Assembly: GCF_002105155.1 (NCBI RefSeq)
Contig: NW_019029036.1
Location: forward strand, 1 to 64,000
Length of the DNA stretch: 64,000 nucleotides
Origin: Lobosporangium transversale
Lineage: Eukaryota; Mortierellomycota; Mortierellomycetes; Mortierellales; Mortierellaceae
Direction of reading: 5' to 3'
In this document: piece by piece, positions 34,566-46,949 of the stretch
Layout of the letters: each line of letters begins with the position of its first letter
How positions within the stretch are numbered: the stretch's first letter is position 1
Position numbers and translations under genes: made by a program
The notes under the pieces: model-generated
What the model was told of the DNA's origin: nothing
Databases searched by the model: none
The model's input: the letters and a program-made list of their open reading frames with translations, nothing else

Positions 34566-36675
34566 TATTAGCTTAGTAGCATGATGGAGGATATCTCACC
34601 TACATTTAAAGACAGAATGAGGTGACCACTCGTTTTGTTTGATTGCATAGCTGGTCTTCCATGGTGTAGTTGATTTGACTTGTGGGTCAAATGGGGTGGC
34701 TAGAATTTCCTTTTTAGACAAATGTGTCAATTGAGAATGTCAAGAGATTCTTCACGTACGTGTGTCGATGATGGTGAAAGATAATAGGGTAGAGCTATTG
34801 AAATGTGCTCTTAGCCAATCATAGTTTTAGATTTATAGAAAAACTTGACAAATACTCAACATCTCGTCCTTAGTGAAGGGTGTGTGTATGTTATACAAAT
34901 AATATAACATACATTTAACGTGACCGCAGCAACAACGCTAGTGCACCTAGGCAAATTTTGTGAGCAGAAAAAGTAAAAAAACCAAGAGGATAAGCTTTTT
35001 TTAGGAGGCAAAGGCAGGGCTTCTATAATCTTGAATCACATGGTCTGCTACAGCTTGAAGTTGTTCATGCCATGTAGCCATTGACGAACAGCATTGTCAT
35101 ACATAGGGGCTTGTACGACAAAAGAAGACCTCTAGTAAAAACTTTGATCACTACACATGTAAACAAAGACTTTTTACTTTCTTGCTGCTCACTGCTCCAA
35201 GGGTACTAACTTTGCTTTTTTCTTTCTCTTTTGGCGATCCAGCGCGTTGATATTCTATTTGACATGGCTCCTCTTTCTCCACACGCATATAGAGTACTAA
35301 ACCCTGTCGTCTCCATGCAGCATTGGCACATACCACATTGCAGAAGCTCTTTTTGCCCTGAAAGGGTTTTTTTTATTACCTTCAAGGAGATATGAAAACT
35401 ACAGTGTAATGTGGATACGTACCTTTTTTATTAATTTTCATAAAAAAAAAAATACAACAACAAAACAGGAAGTCCTATCTTTCTCTATGAATGTATATAA
35501 TATAAAAGAGAAAGTATGTGAACAAACGGTGGATGTCAATTTTGAGTTTCGGCAGTCTTGTTTGAATCCCTAAAAAAAAATAAAAAATATAAAAAGGACC
35601 ATCCTTTCAGGCATTACATGTACTAAAGAGGCCCTGTCTTCGATGTTGTATGTATACCGCTTACAACTATGAGAATACATGACCTCCTGACTATGGCTTT
35701 GTCCATGTACTGTGTACAGCGCAAGTTCCTGCGTCGGAGGTTGGCTGGAATAGAATGAACCCGATTCGTTGAAGAAAGGAAAGGGGAATGCATGTCAAAA
35801 CAATAACAAAGGAATGCAGATTTATTGTAGATGGGATTCACCGTTTTTAGCATCTAAATATTGCATGTATATTTTTGTACTTGTCTATTCGTTTATCGTC
35901 CATTCTCAAACATCAATCATCCACTGGAATGATTTTCACTTCTCCATGCCATGTCCATTTAGATTGCATGCTTTGCATGCTTCATTGTTTTTTTTTTTTA
36001 TCTTTTAAAGTTATCGTCAGTTTTTTTAGGCTGTCTGTTTCGTGTACTGTTGTACATGAAGCGTGGAAGGGAGGGGTACACATTAAAGATCTGACCCAGT
36101 CAATTGTACACAGTAAAGATATAGTTTTCTTTATTTTCCTCTCCTTCCTTTTCCCGCTGGGCCGTTATGTGCATGTGTTGTGTGTTGTTATTTTTTCTTT
36201 ATTTTCTCCGCTTCCAATTCTTGCTGCAGATACACAAAGAAAGGAAAAGGGGACAACCAAGGTTTGCCCTCAACCGTTCGTCCCGCCCCTGTGTTCCCTT
36301 TCCCATTCTATAAAATATACAAAAGTTTTTTTTTGTCCTATCCTGTGAATGAAATACAAATTCAATATTCCCAACTGCCTCTGTTCATAGAGTTCCCAGT
36401 TCGATTGACCATTGGGACTAATTTGCAACCCAAACGAAAAGGAGAAAAAAAGGAGGAGGCAAAGACCATGTTTTAAATCACGTACACGTTACACACACGG
36501 ACATTCTCTCTTTACTGTTGGACGAGAAAGCTGAGTCGCTTGTTACTCATGCATATTCATGCCCATGCCCATGCCCTTCCATGCCTTTGGATTCATTGTC
36601 CCAACTTGTATCCACTAATCCACCAATCCACTATATTATACAACACTACAATTTCCCTTCCCCCCCTTCTCTTTT

Positions 36676-36707
<32 letters not shown>

Positions 36708-36982
36708 CTTCTTCCTCATCTCGTCTCATCTCATTCCTCACTTCTCATTTCTCAGAACTTTTCTCCTTCCCCTCCTCCCCTACCTCCTCTTCCTCTTTTC
36801 TATCACCCCTTTTTTTTAAAGAAAAAAAAAAAAAAGCAATAACGAAGATAAAATTGTATTATTCATTCCATCATCCTATCATAACGCCATATCTTCATTT
36901 CTATTCTTTTTTTATTCTTTTCTTTATTACTTCTTTTACATATATATATATTTTTTATTAGTGGGCGAAATATCTCAACAAA
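34566..36982. other. Intergenic region upstream of the TBC gene
   Basis: No gene recognised. Frames here are short, low in complexity and lack splice partners. A CT-rich block with a ~40-base poly(T) (about 36665-36790) leads to the TBC start codon and is probably its promoter and 5' leader. Confidence 0.6.
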
Positions 36983-37111
36983 ATGGCTACACAAACTGTC
37001 GATACAGCTTTCCTTCCCTCGCCCGTTGTCTCTTGTACCTCTTCCCCTTCTAAGCCTACAGCTTCAACCTCTCTCCGTAAGTCTTTTTTTACTTTGTGAA
37101 TCGCGTATTGC

Positions 37112-37143
<32 letters not shown>

Positions 37144-37509
37144 ATATACACGTTCATTCTTCTATGATTTGTTCCTTTAAATATTCGAAGGGGAATGTTC
37201 CACTTTGTTTGTGTTCAATTGCTTCTATCATTATGTGTTACCAAAAAGAGGTTGAGAAAGGGGTACGGAAGAATCCAACGTACTGGATTAGGGATTCATT
37301 TCACTCATTTCCATGCCCATGCCCATGTCCATTCCCTATTCCTTTTATACAAGGGCCCTGTTTTAAGAGCTTGACGAGTCACAAAAGCCTGCATGACATG
37401 CTCACATAAAAAAGAAAGAAAAAAGAGCGGGGTCTGGAAGGATAGAAGTTACAAGGTTACTGTTTTTTTTTTTTAACTTCATGGAGTAAGCAAGTAAGCA
37501 AGTAAGCAG

Positions 37510-37543
<34 letters not shown>

Positions 37544-39698
37544 CACATTCATCCATGGGGCTGACTTTTTGACCCTATTATTTTGCTTCTACTGTTAAGC
37601 TTCCACAGCCCCCAACCCTAGCACACAACCTCCTTATTCGTTATTTGTTTATTTACGTGTGCATGTGTGCAGGAAAAAAGGATAATAATTAGGACAACAG
37701 AATAGGTTAATAAGTAAGGTGACCCAGTCCAAAAAAAAAAAAAAAAAAATGCATTCGCCACAAGAGAAAGCTAGACGAATATGGACAAAGGGTCAAAGAC
37801 AAGATGGAATCAGCCATTCCTCAGTCCTCATCCTTCCTCATCTGCTCACCTTGTTGTTTCTTGTAACACATTGGACACATCGAACAGATAAATTTCATTA
37901 TTTCAAATCGTCGTTAATTCTCCTCCCCTTCCCGTTTCCTTGTCTTTTTTTTCTTTTCTTTATCCTTATCGTATCAATCTCTTTTCTTTATTTCTCAAAG
38001 CTTAGTCTTTAAAGTCAAAGCGTTTTAGCGATTGATTAGTTTACTATTTTTATCTATTGCTTTGGTACCGTTCCTGAGACCATTCAGATTCGTCCAATCC
38101 CCTCCAATTTCTTCTTCCCCAAAAGCTGAAACACATCTCTTAACTCCATTTAAGTTTGCTCAAATCGTATGTGCCTCCTTCCCAATTGATGCACTCTCAT
38201 AATATGTCCTAATTCAGTCAGCTTCTCATTCATCCCGCTGCTCTCCCTCCTGTTACCCATTCCATTTTGGAAAAAAAGAAAAAGAAATGCAGGGCACAAT
38301 TGGGAAGGGTTAGGGAGCGGAGCAATGAATGTACTGGCAAGGAGTGAAAGAGGGGTTGCGATAGGGCGGTTAGGCAGGGGGTGGAAGATGAGTTGTTTAC
38401 AACGACGCATACCTAGGTACATCCTACCCATGTAAATGCGCTTCCTTTCTCATACTTTTTTTTTTTTTTTTTTTTTTACTTTTTTATCTCTCTCAAATCC
38501 ATCAGGCACAGCAGCAGCAGGAGCGACTGAAGAAGAGGATCACGTAGCATCATTCAAGAGAATGCTTGACGATATTCTAGATAATGCCTCGTCCGAGACG
38601 CTGTCCCATGGTCTTGAGACCGGTCTTCACAGCCACAGCAGAATCGGTGGTGTTACTTCCACTTCTTCTTTCCTCACCTCACCCTCTGCTGCGGTCAGCA
38701 GGGCTCGTTTGAATAGCAATACAACATTGGGTTTCCTTCTTCCCCAACCCAAGGGCCATTTCTCAAAGTTGAAGGCCGGTCGTTTGGATCCTCTACCATC
38801 CGGAACGACTGTGGATCAGGATTTGCTTCAAAAGTTGGAAGAACAGAATAGTCTCCTGCCACCACAGGTAAACACATAAAAAAAAAATCGTAAAAATAGC
38901 ATTGCCACACGCGCACCACACACATAAACACAACCATCAACGCCCAATCAGCATAAACACAACAGACACACAGACAAAAAGAACCAAGAAGTTTTTCTTT
39001 TCTTTTTTTTCTTTTGCCCTAATGCCCTATTAATAACGCAATATTTTTTCTGCTTATGCTTTTTTGGATCCACAGGACTCGACCTCCTTTTTGTTGGCTC
39101 GCCTAGAACGTCAAAATGGACTATTAGATACAGACCCAAAGTCGGTTTGTATCGAGTCCAATGTGCTCAAGGGCAATCTCAACACTCTTCACAAGCTGAT
39201 TGCAGACTCAACGGCCACACTCAACAGCCCTAATTCAGAGACGGTTGACCCAATGTCATCAGGCTCCAAGATAATGGAGCATCAAGAGGGTGATGAAGAG
39301 ATCGATTGGGAGTTCTGGGGAATGCTTGTTCAAGACTATAATGCAGTGGCCAGCAAGTTGCCACATCTTTTGGCAGCTCGCGTGCGTCAGGGCTTACCAT
39401 CCAAACTCCGTGGATTGATCTGGCAATCCATGTCTCAGGCCTCATCAACGTACCTCGAGACAATGTATACCCAGCTCCTGAAGGAGCATTCGCCCTACGA
39501 GCGCATCATCCAGCGCGATCTTGCAAGAACATTCCCACAGATTGATATGTTCAAGGAGGAGGGGGGCAAAGGACAGGAGATGCTCGGCAATATCCTCAAA
39601 GCCTATTCACTCTATGATCCACACGTTGGTTACTGTCAAGGACTTGGATTCCTCGTCGGACCTTTGCTTATGAACGTAAGGAGATTTTACATATATTT

Positions 39699-39729
<31 letters not shown>

Positions 39730-41905
39730 TCTAGTTAATACAACTCAAGTGGCGATGCTTACGTCTTTGCTTCTTTATTTTTTAAATAGATGGACGAAAA
39801 AGAGGCTTTCTGTGTGTTTGTACGTCTGATGGAGACATATGACATGCGCACCATGTTTACATTGAACATGGAGGGTCTTCAATTGCGTCTCTATCAATTC
39901 TCGGCCTTGTTGTCAGAACATCTACCAATGTTGCATGCCCACCTGTCATTCCATTCGATCCATGCAGCCATGTATGCATCCCAGTGGTTCTTGTCCCTGT
40001 TTGCGTACACATACCCATTACAGTTAGTGCTTCGGATCTATGACGTTGTCTTCTCGGAGGGCGCACCAGAGACGATCATGAGAGTGGCAGTGGCATTCTT
40101 GAAGAAGAATGAGGAAAGGTTGATGCAACTTCAAGAGTTTGAAGATCTGTTGGAGGTGCTTTCGACGAAGCTGTATGATGTCTACGAAGATAATGCAGGC
40201 AGTGTTATCAAGGATGCGATGGCTCTCTCGTCCGAGATCTCGAAGGATAAGCTCGATGCTTTGGCTATGGCCTACTTGGCTGAATTAGAGGATCAGCAGA
40301 AGCGTGCAGGCGAAGTGACCAGTAAAAGGTTTAGAGATCGATTTGGTGCCTCAAAGGCTGCTGCGGCAGTGGCTGCTGCTGCTGCTGCTGCTGCACCCAA
40401 GAAGTCCCCATCTCCATCTCCTTCGCCCCCTTCTCCTACCCAAAAGGCCAAGCGTGGTGCTAGCCGTCTCTCGATCGCAGCCTCGTTTGGATCCTCTGTC
40501 AGCTTGACATTCGACGATGACGACTCGACTGGAGGCTCAAACGCACGGTCCGGTAATGGTGGAAATAGCGGTAACAACAGTCCAAAGGAAGCAATGCTTC
40601 ATGAACAAATCCAAGATTTGGCCAAGGCCTTATCAACGCTGCAGAGGGACCATGCGGAGGTGACTGAAGCAGTAGTGACGGCCAAGATGGAGAAGATGCA
40701 GTACTTGGAAGAGATTGAAAACCTGCGTCGACAGCTGATACAACTGGAACGACAACAGAACCGAGCATCCATGATGAGTGCGATCTCGCCTTCGATCATG
40801 AGCCAGAGTGATACAGCCTCTACCATGATGACATCTTCGCCCCGAACTACCGTCCATGAGTCTGATAATGAAGATGACAAGGAACGTCGTGCTAGCTCGA
40901 GTTGGTCAACACACTCACACGAGGATGAGAACGAAGACGAGACTGAGACCAAAGCTTCATCGGTTGCCTCTCTTAATGCGATCGCTGTTGCCGATGTTAG
41001 TGTCCAAGCCCAAAATGCTGACCTCACTAAGCGCCTGAAGGCTGCAGAGCGTGAGTTGGCCCATGTTACTTCGGAGCTTGTTCACTCCAAGGTTTTGGTG
41101 ATGGAGGCCATGAACGAGGTCGAGGCCCAGCGACTGAAGACTCAATCGATCGAGAAGATCTTGATGGATTCAAGGGAGGCAGTGGTGATGCTTCAAGACC
41201 AACAGATTGTCTTGCAGGACTCTAAGATGGCCATGGCTATGGAGCTCGACAATGTCCGTCATGAGCGCGATACGTTTGAGAGGGATATGAATGTGATGCG
41301 TCAACAGTTTGAGGAGACCAAGAAGCTCTGGTTGGAGGGCCAAGTTGAACGTCAATCTCTTCAAGAGAAGATCAAGGAACTGGAGATGAGCGCTGCGTTC
41401 GCAGCAGCGAACCCGGGTCTGAGCCGTAATCGCAGTGTCCGTAAATCATTGAACGAGGCCGCGATGTACTCGATGATGAACCCTCGAAGTGGCTCTTCCT
41501 CGCCCCGAGCCATGAGCTTTTATGAGACTATTCCAAAGTCACCAGGTTTGGGAGATAGGGAAGGATATTTCCGTGTCTCTGGTGATTCTCAAAGAGATGG
41601 AAGCAGCTCACCAAGGACGCTGACCCGTCGTGAGAGCTCTGATACACTTGATTCTACTCATTCTGGACGTGAGTCCCTGTCATCACCACGACCAGCGGCT
41701 TTGGTCCGTAAAGGTTGGCCAAGTGAGAAGGCAGCTAGTGCAGGAGTTGTCCCAACAACTCCAACGAACAGTAATGGATTTGGCACCCGTAAGTTCATGG
41801 TTGCGGCGGAGGGTGACCCTGCCCACAAGCTTAAGCGGAGCCAATCCACACGTAGCACTAGCATGTTTAGCCTTGGTTTCCGTCGGTCCACCAGCGAGAC
41901 AAACT

Positions 41906-41907
<2 letters not shown>
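36983..41907 (+). CDS. TBC-domain Rab GTPase-activating protein (Gyp5/EVI5-like)
   Basis: Exons 36983-37076, 38506-38867, 39076-39675 and 39790-41907 join in phase (1, 0, 0) to about 1057 residues. Intron 1 is unusually long (1429 nt). The TBC domain spans roughly 255-470: VRQGLPSKLRGLIW opens it, RDLARTFP holds the arginine finger (Arg ~303) and GYCQGLGFL the glutamine finger (Gln ~340); both catalytic residues are present. Behind it come an Ala run, a Pro/Ser-Pro stretch, long coiled coils (about 610-710 and 760-900) and a Ser-rich basic tail. TBC followed by coiled coils is the Gyp5/EVI5 order, so it should stimulate GTP hydrolysis by Rab/Ypt proteins on exocytic or Golgi membranes. The exact orthologue is not certain. 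Confidence 0.93.
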
Positions 41908-41949
<42 letters not shown>

Positions 41950-42197
41950 AACAATAACAACAACCAAAAAAAAAAAAAACACCAGAAAAAAAAAAAAAAA
42001 AAAAAAAAAAAAAACGAATGCATGCATTTGCTTTTTTGTCAAATAACATATATCCCCCCTTAGTTTTTTTTACATATTGCCATTTATTTTGTTATTTATT
42101 TTTATTTGTGATATTTATAAACGTAATAAAAAGTATATACCTTTCCATCATGTTGTACAGCATACACCCTGTCTAAACAAGTAAGCTTTAGCCCTGA

Positions 42198-42229
<32 letters not shown>

Positions 42230-42320
42230 CATTCAGTCAATTATAAACGTTTGGCCAAATAAATAGGTCACCAAAGAGACCGTTGATATAGAAAGAATTG
42301 GTGGCGTATTTCGTGAGTAT
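41908..42320. other. 3' flank of TBC gene with very long homopolymers
   Basis: Three A-rich runs within 41910-42014 follow the stop codon, then a ~30-base poly(T) at 42201-42229. AATAAA-type words near 42124 could serve for polyadenylation. There is no gene. Confidence 0.6.
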
Positions 42321-42446
42321 CCCTTGGCGGTACCTCTCGCCTTTCTCGCGCGCACACAATCACTCACACATTCGTGCTTCATGGAGCGATCTGAAATCCC
42401 TCAGTCACCTACATTGTTACAGTATGATGAGCAAGCTGAGAAAGTT

Positions 42447-42623
42447 TTAACTGCAATGGATTCCTCTTTCAAAGTACCGACATCGACTGCAAAGGTATCC
42501 GTTATCAAGATGGAGGCATTTGACCTCCGCTATCATGAATGGTATCCCTCCTTTAGACCAGGCGACATCAGGTCTGAGCTCGTTTTGGCAGTATTTGGGA
42601 AGGACGAGCTTTTTATCACTGCA

Positions 42624-42655
<32 letters not shown>

Positions 42656-43316
42656 GCGACTTTTTAATAATAACAATAAATAAAAACATTACTTTTCTGC
42701 ATCAAAGAATGAAGGCTTACTTACTCTAGTCTATTGAACAAAAAACCAGACAATATACCATCAATCATAGGAACGATGACACTGTTGGTATATGTAGCCT
42801 CGTTTCCCAATTCCTGTATACCCGTCCAAAAATTGGGTTGCTCAGCCCACTTTTGGAGTACCTTGAACAGGCACCGCTTTATCCCTTCCTTCTCTTCAGA
42901 AAAATTGTCAAGATACACTTCATAATCCTGTTTCTTCGCTTTCGAAGCAGAATCTCGTATGAAGCGCACATCGCCTTCTGTCATCTGCTCCTTTATTGGA
43001 ATATAATATAGAGCCTCGGTCACCTGAGGCGGAAGGCTGGACGACACCAACTCCTTGCAGAAGATGAAACTGGCGGCCCTATTAAAATCACCACGGTTAA
43101 CAAAGGCAAAGGTTGAAACTGAAGACTGTAGCAAAAACGAAATACATACAAGAATTCGGAGTAACCCAATTTCTGCTCGTTGGGGGTATCGAATACCGTC
43201 TTCCTGATCTGCATCAAGATCTCCGAAACATTCGTGCCATCGAGTACGAAGCTCTTACTGACTTCACTCGACTGGGCCGCTTTAACCGGCTGGTGATGGT
43301 GGTGCTGTTTGTTCAT
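42447..43316 (-). pseudogene. Second PD-(D/E)xK-like gene, fragmentary
   Basis: From ATG at 43316 a frame with a His run (HHHH) continues to about 43160, then coding resumes in another frame (about 43120-42722). It contains a helical part ending NSVIVPMIDGIL, and an in-phase intron (donor GTAAGT near 42725, acceptor after a 28-base sense poly(T) near 42622) leads to RPDVAWSKGG...IAEVK. The SVIVP helix followed by RPD and E-V-K is the order seen in the passenger gene at 18811-21052, so I place them in one family. The break near 43150 looks like a frameshift, since the only fitting intron would be 20 nt. The 3' end is unclear; the frame goes on to about 42447 and possibly into 42324. Confidence 0.55.
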
Positions 43317-43399
43317 CCGTGGCTCCTAAAGTCGGTTTAATTCCGTGTAAGTATATAGATCCAACCACCAACCAATAACCAATAACCAATTAACACAGA

Positions 43400-45806
43400 T
43401 TAGAGTATCCAATACATTTTGACGCCAGTTGGACAAATAGATATCGACTTGCTGCCGAATCTCTTTGTTTTGAAGAAACGTTTCAATCTCTTCATTGTTT
43501 TTTTTCTGTATGCCTTGTACAGACTGTAGAAACCCGCCTTCTGACGGAAAGTTACTCTGTACAGGCGACGGCCCCAATCCAAAAAAGCAATGGGGCTTTT
43601 ATTCTCGGACCTCCCGAGAAAATTTTCCATTACTTCCTTCACCTGTTCCATTGTAAATTTGTTGTAAGAAGAAGCAGGTGCCATTGGCATGGGTGTGGAA
43701 AGAAGACTGACTAGAATTTCTAATAAGTCTTTGATTTCACCATTGATCCAGTTAAATACATATTCCCTAGGATAGTATGCATCTGGGTCGGTATAGAGGT
43801 GTTTATTAACGGATTTATCGAAGGGGGCAATGATAAGTCGAGACGGACTTATATTGTTATCGACGGAAATAAGAAGATCTAGCATGACCACTTGTTGACC
43901 AATTTTACCATGGTCGGTGGTTATATTAAGACTTTGACTTGAGGCATATATCTTATGAAGTTGTATGTCAATATAGGGTTTCAGAAGAGTAAACGTCTCG
44001 GTAGACCAGGGGAGGAGGTCGTGTTTGGATGTACGAATAATGGCCAAGCCATCATCAATATATCGGAACAGGGTGATGTCAAAGAAATCGAGTTTATATT
44101 GAGAAAGAGGAGAATTATCGTCAACGGGCAGGTTGGCGGGAAAGACTCCATGGAACTTTTGTTTTTTCTCAACCCAGCATGCAAAGAGGCGAGCTATGGT
44201 GGGTGCCATGGGGGTTCCCATAGCTAAGCCTTTGACTTGTCTGTAGGTGTTGTTGAGGTCAGAGACAAGGCAGTTCTTATTAACCCATTCTGCAAGTTTC
44301 AAGCAGACTTGAATTTCATAGTTATGAGGATGATTGCAGAAGTATTGGAGTATGGTCTTTCTGGCTTCATTAAAGTCGATATTGCCATACATATTAATGA
44401 CATCGAAAACCGCTAATGAGTATTGGCTTTCAGGGTCAAGGTTAAGGTTTTCTAGATATCGTATTAGTGTGGGAGTGTCGGGAAGATCTCTAGGGAACTC
44501 ATGTAATAGAGGACGCAAGTTTCTATCGACAAACTGACTAATAGTGTGTGCTATCCAAGGGAAAGAGGGGACTATAGGTCTAGCACCAGTAGGTGACTTG
44601 TGTATTTTGGGTAAAAGATACATAACCGGGACACTATAGAAGTTAGGATTATTTCTAACATTATCTCTTATAAGTTTAGCTTCTGAGGTTAAAGTATTTT
44701 TAATCCTGAGAGGACTGAGATTGACTATAGAAAAGAGTGAACTAATCATATGATCAATGGAAAACGAAGGGCACGGGACATAACAGGATGTGTCTGTAAG
44801 TAGTTTCGTAGTCTGGGATGTATACCAGGCTAGGTCCATGATAGTGAGTCCTAAGTTTTTATCAGCAGGGCCGATGATAAGTTTATGGGTAAGCATAGAT
44901 TTAATGGTCTTGTTGATTTTAGTAAGGAGTTTCTTATGAGGATTATTTTCTCTAATTTTTGTTAAGTTTTTAATTAACTGAGGTTTGTAGGCATCGAACA
45001 GAACATTAGCTCGGTTGATATCTAGTCTATTGACATTCCTACAAATTTGATTTCGCAATTTCTTTAGTTCTGAAGATAGAACAACATAATTAGGTGGTTT
45101 ATGTATATTGAAATTGACTCCTTTATTTAGAACGTGAAGAATATCCTGAGGAATGGTTTGTATGGAAGACATGTTGTTGACTCCTACAAATTCATGCAAA
45201 TCTACTTTTTCTGTTTTTTCTGTGGGGGAAGGGCTTTTCTCGCGGGGCCTTTTCCTTTCTTTTGCATGGGTGGTTTCTTGGAGGGCGACGGGGTACCACC
45301 TTTCTTCTTGTCCTTCTTTGCCATCGAGGGGCCTTTTGGTCCTTTGAACTTGTTCAATTCGTTCTGTCGACGAGATGGCTTGGGCTTGCTGGGCTTCTTT
45401 TTCGAGGCTTCTTTCTTGGTATTCTAGAAAGGAAGTAGAGTTGATCTTAGAATAGATTTGTTTTAATCTAGGAGCAAACCAAAGGGAAACAATTGTCTTA
45501 TACCTTTAAACCAAGATTCGGCTGTTGGAATTCTGCAGTGGCTCGTAGCATCTGAACTTGAGCTGAAAACTCAATGGCAGTAGCACGGAGCATCTTATAG
45601 GTGAAATCTTTACCCAAATTATTCATATGTGAATTATTTTCGACAGCTACAAGAGCCGCGGAGAGGGTATCTGCAAGTTGTTTCGGGAGTGTGTCATCAA
45701 GCTCTCTTTGGCACTGTTGTATGATATTTGCTTTGTCAGCTTTTATGGCTGATACTAACAGATTGTCAAACGAAGTGTTAAGGGTAGCGAGGACGTCCTT
45801 AGACAA
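43400..45806 (-). CDS. Penelope-like reverse transcriptase, apparently without GIY-YIG domain
   Basis: The RT frame is open from 45445 down to 43400 and joins in phase, through a 58-nt GT-AG intron (45446-45503), to an upstream frame (45504 to about 45806, perhaps to 45905); no certain ATG for that part. RT motifs: LLPKIHK and ARPIVP (Penelope-like PKxHK and RPI), AVFDVINMYGNI (catalytic Asp), GLAMGTPMAP, and FRYIDDG (catalytic Asp pair). They are in the correct order and uninterrupted. The C-terminal 150 residues are basic but show no GIY-YIG endonuclease signature. Endonuclease-lacking Penelope-like elements are known to insert at chromosome ends. Penelope-like elements are also known to keep introns. 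About 785 residues in all. It has inserted into a piggyBac-like remnant. Confidence 0.75.
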
Positions 45807-45819
45807 AGTAACACGGTTA

Positions 45820-46125
45820 TTATTGACAACAAAGTGTCCCCCAAGTGTTGTGTGCGAATGTGTTTTGTACTGCGAGAGTTTTAGGAGAATCCCAATGCTT
45901 TTTATACCGAAAAATTTCCCAGGGTAAATTGCGTGCTTGTGCTAGGCCGACACACATTGAGACCTCGGGAATTGGCTTGCTTTTCATACGAACAATATGT
46001 GCGCTTTGACCAAAGAATCGAACCATCATTTCGTCTACTGGATACATTCGTTGCTGGGAAGTAGAGCTTCTGTGATGTATTGCGGTGGAGAGCAAAGGCC
46101 CCAGCTTGTCAAAATAGTTGGTAAT
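45820..46125 (-). pseudogene. piggyBac-like transposase fragment
   Basis: Minus-strand frame with YPVDEMMVRFFG followed by RMKSKPIPE, the pattern of the piggyBac DDE domain (DExM...F.GR...KP). The frame is interrupted upstream and ends where the Penelope-like element begins (about 45905). Only one of the catalytic Asp regions is present, so it is a dead remnant. Confidence 0.65.
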
Positions 46126-46149
46126 TGTGGCCTCCGCAGGGATATCGTA

Positions 46150-46640
46150 TTAAAAATACCCATTGACGCTCGCCTCCTCTCCCGCCTCTCCTTCATCATC
46201 TCCATCGTCAGTTGGCTCAATGATGACACGGCATTGAGTGCGGGAAGTACTGGAAAGGAATGGCTGCAGGTGCCTATCATACTCCTCCTCTGTCACGTTT
46301 ATATCACCAACAGAGACCTCTGGTTCTTCGGACAGGTGTTGTACCATGGGATCCACTTCAGCAGCTTCGATTTGATTAGAAGCCTCCGATTGGTACTGTT
46401 GGCCAAATTTAATTGTCCTATTCCATGCATAGAGGAACACCTTGAGGGGAAGGTTCACAAAGAGTTTCTCGAGCATCGCAGTGAGAACTTGAGGTGTCAT
46501 CAATCCCGTTGTGTTGTATGCAACCATATTTTTTACTACGCCCCATATTATTTCGATTGGTTGAAGTTCACAATGATATGGGGGAGAGGGACTATCACAC
46601 AATTGATATGGGGAAACGACGGCACGGGGGTGTCGAGTGG
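46150..46640 (-). pseudogene. Tc1/mariner-type (DDE_3) transposase C-terminal fragment
   Basis: PPYHCELQPIEIIWGVVKN matches the end of the DDE_3 core of Tc1/mariner-like transposases, where the Glu of P-I-E is the third catalytic residue. The frame is open for 150 residues with an acidic tail ending at 46150. The first two catalytic Asp are missing; sequence to the right changes to the DIRS flank. Confidence 0.75.
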
Positions 46641-46787
46641 ATCACGGGTGAATGACCCAGATGAGATACGGCGAGAATTGTGGGATGACATTTTAATAAT
46701 GCTTAGAGTACGATGAGGATGCCGAATAGAATGAAGATTAGGATGAGGATCTAATTGTTATGATTTGATCAGAGCTTTTGGAAATTT

Positions 46788-46910
46788 TAATTATCCTCGT
46801 AGCCATGGTCCATATATGTGTGACCTCTTTTTATTCCTTCTGACCGAGAAAACTAAAAATAAAATAAATAAAATCTAGCGTTCGCTCTGATCTACTCTCT
46901 ATCTTCTTTT
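46788..46910 (+). repeat. Left inverted terminal repeat of DIRS element
   Basis: Reads through CCATGGTCCATATATG, a CTCTTTTTATTCC block, an AAATAAA-rich stretch and GCGTTCGCTCTGATC; the reverse complement occurs at about 50838-50960. Confidence 0.9.
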
Positions 46911-46949
46911 TTCTCGCTCAGGAACACATCCAGCGTATTGAAGTTCCAA

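Noticed and set aside
40293..41145. Minus-strand frames inside the TBC gene
   Set aside because: Antisense shadows of the coiled-coil exon.
43355..43397. AACCAATA-type repeats next to the Penelope-like element considered as telomeric repeats
   Set aside because: Only a few imperfect copies and no TTAGGG-type unit; insufficient for a telomere claim.
45202..45423. Lys/Pro-rich frame on the minus strand, considered as an end of a separate ORF1 before the Penelope-like RT
   Set aside because: The RT frame itself is open through the same stretch and joins the upstream frame in phase by a 58-nt intron, which is the simpler reading.
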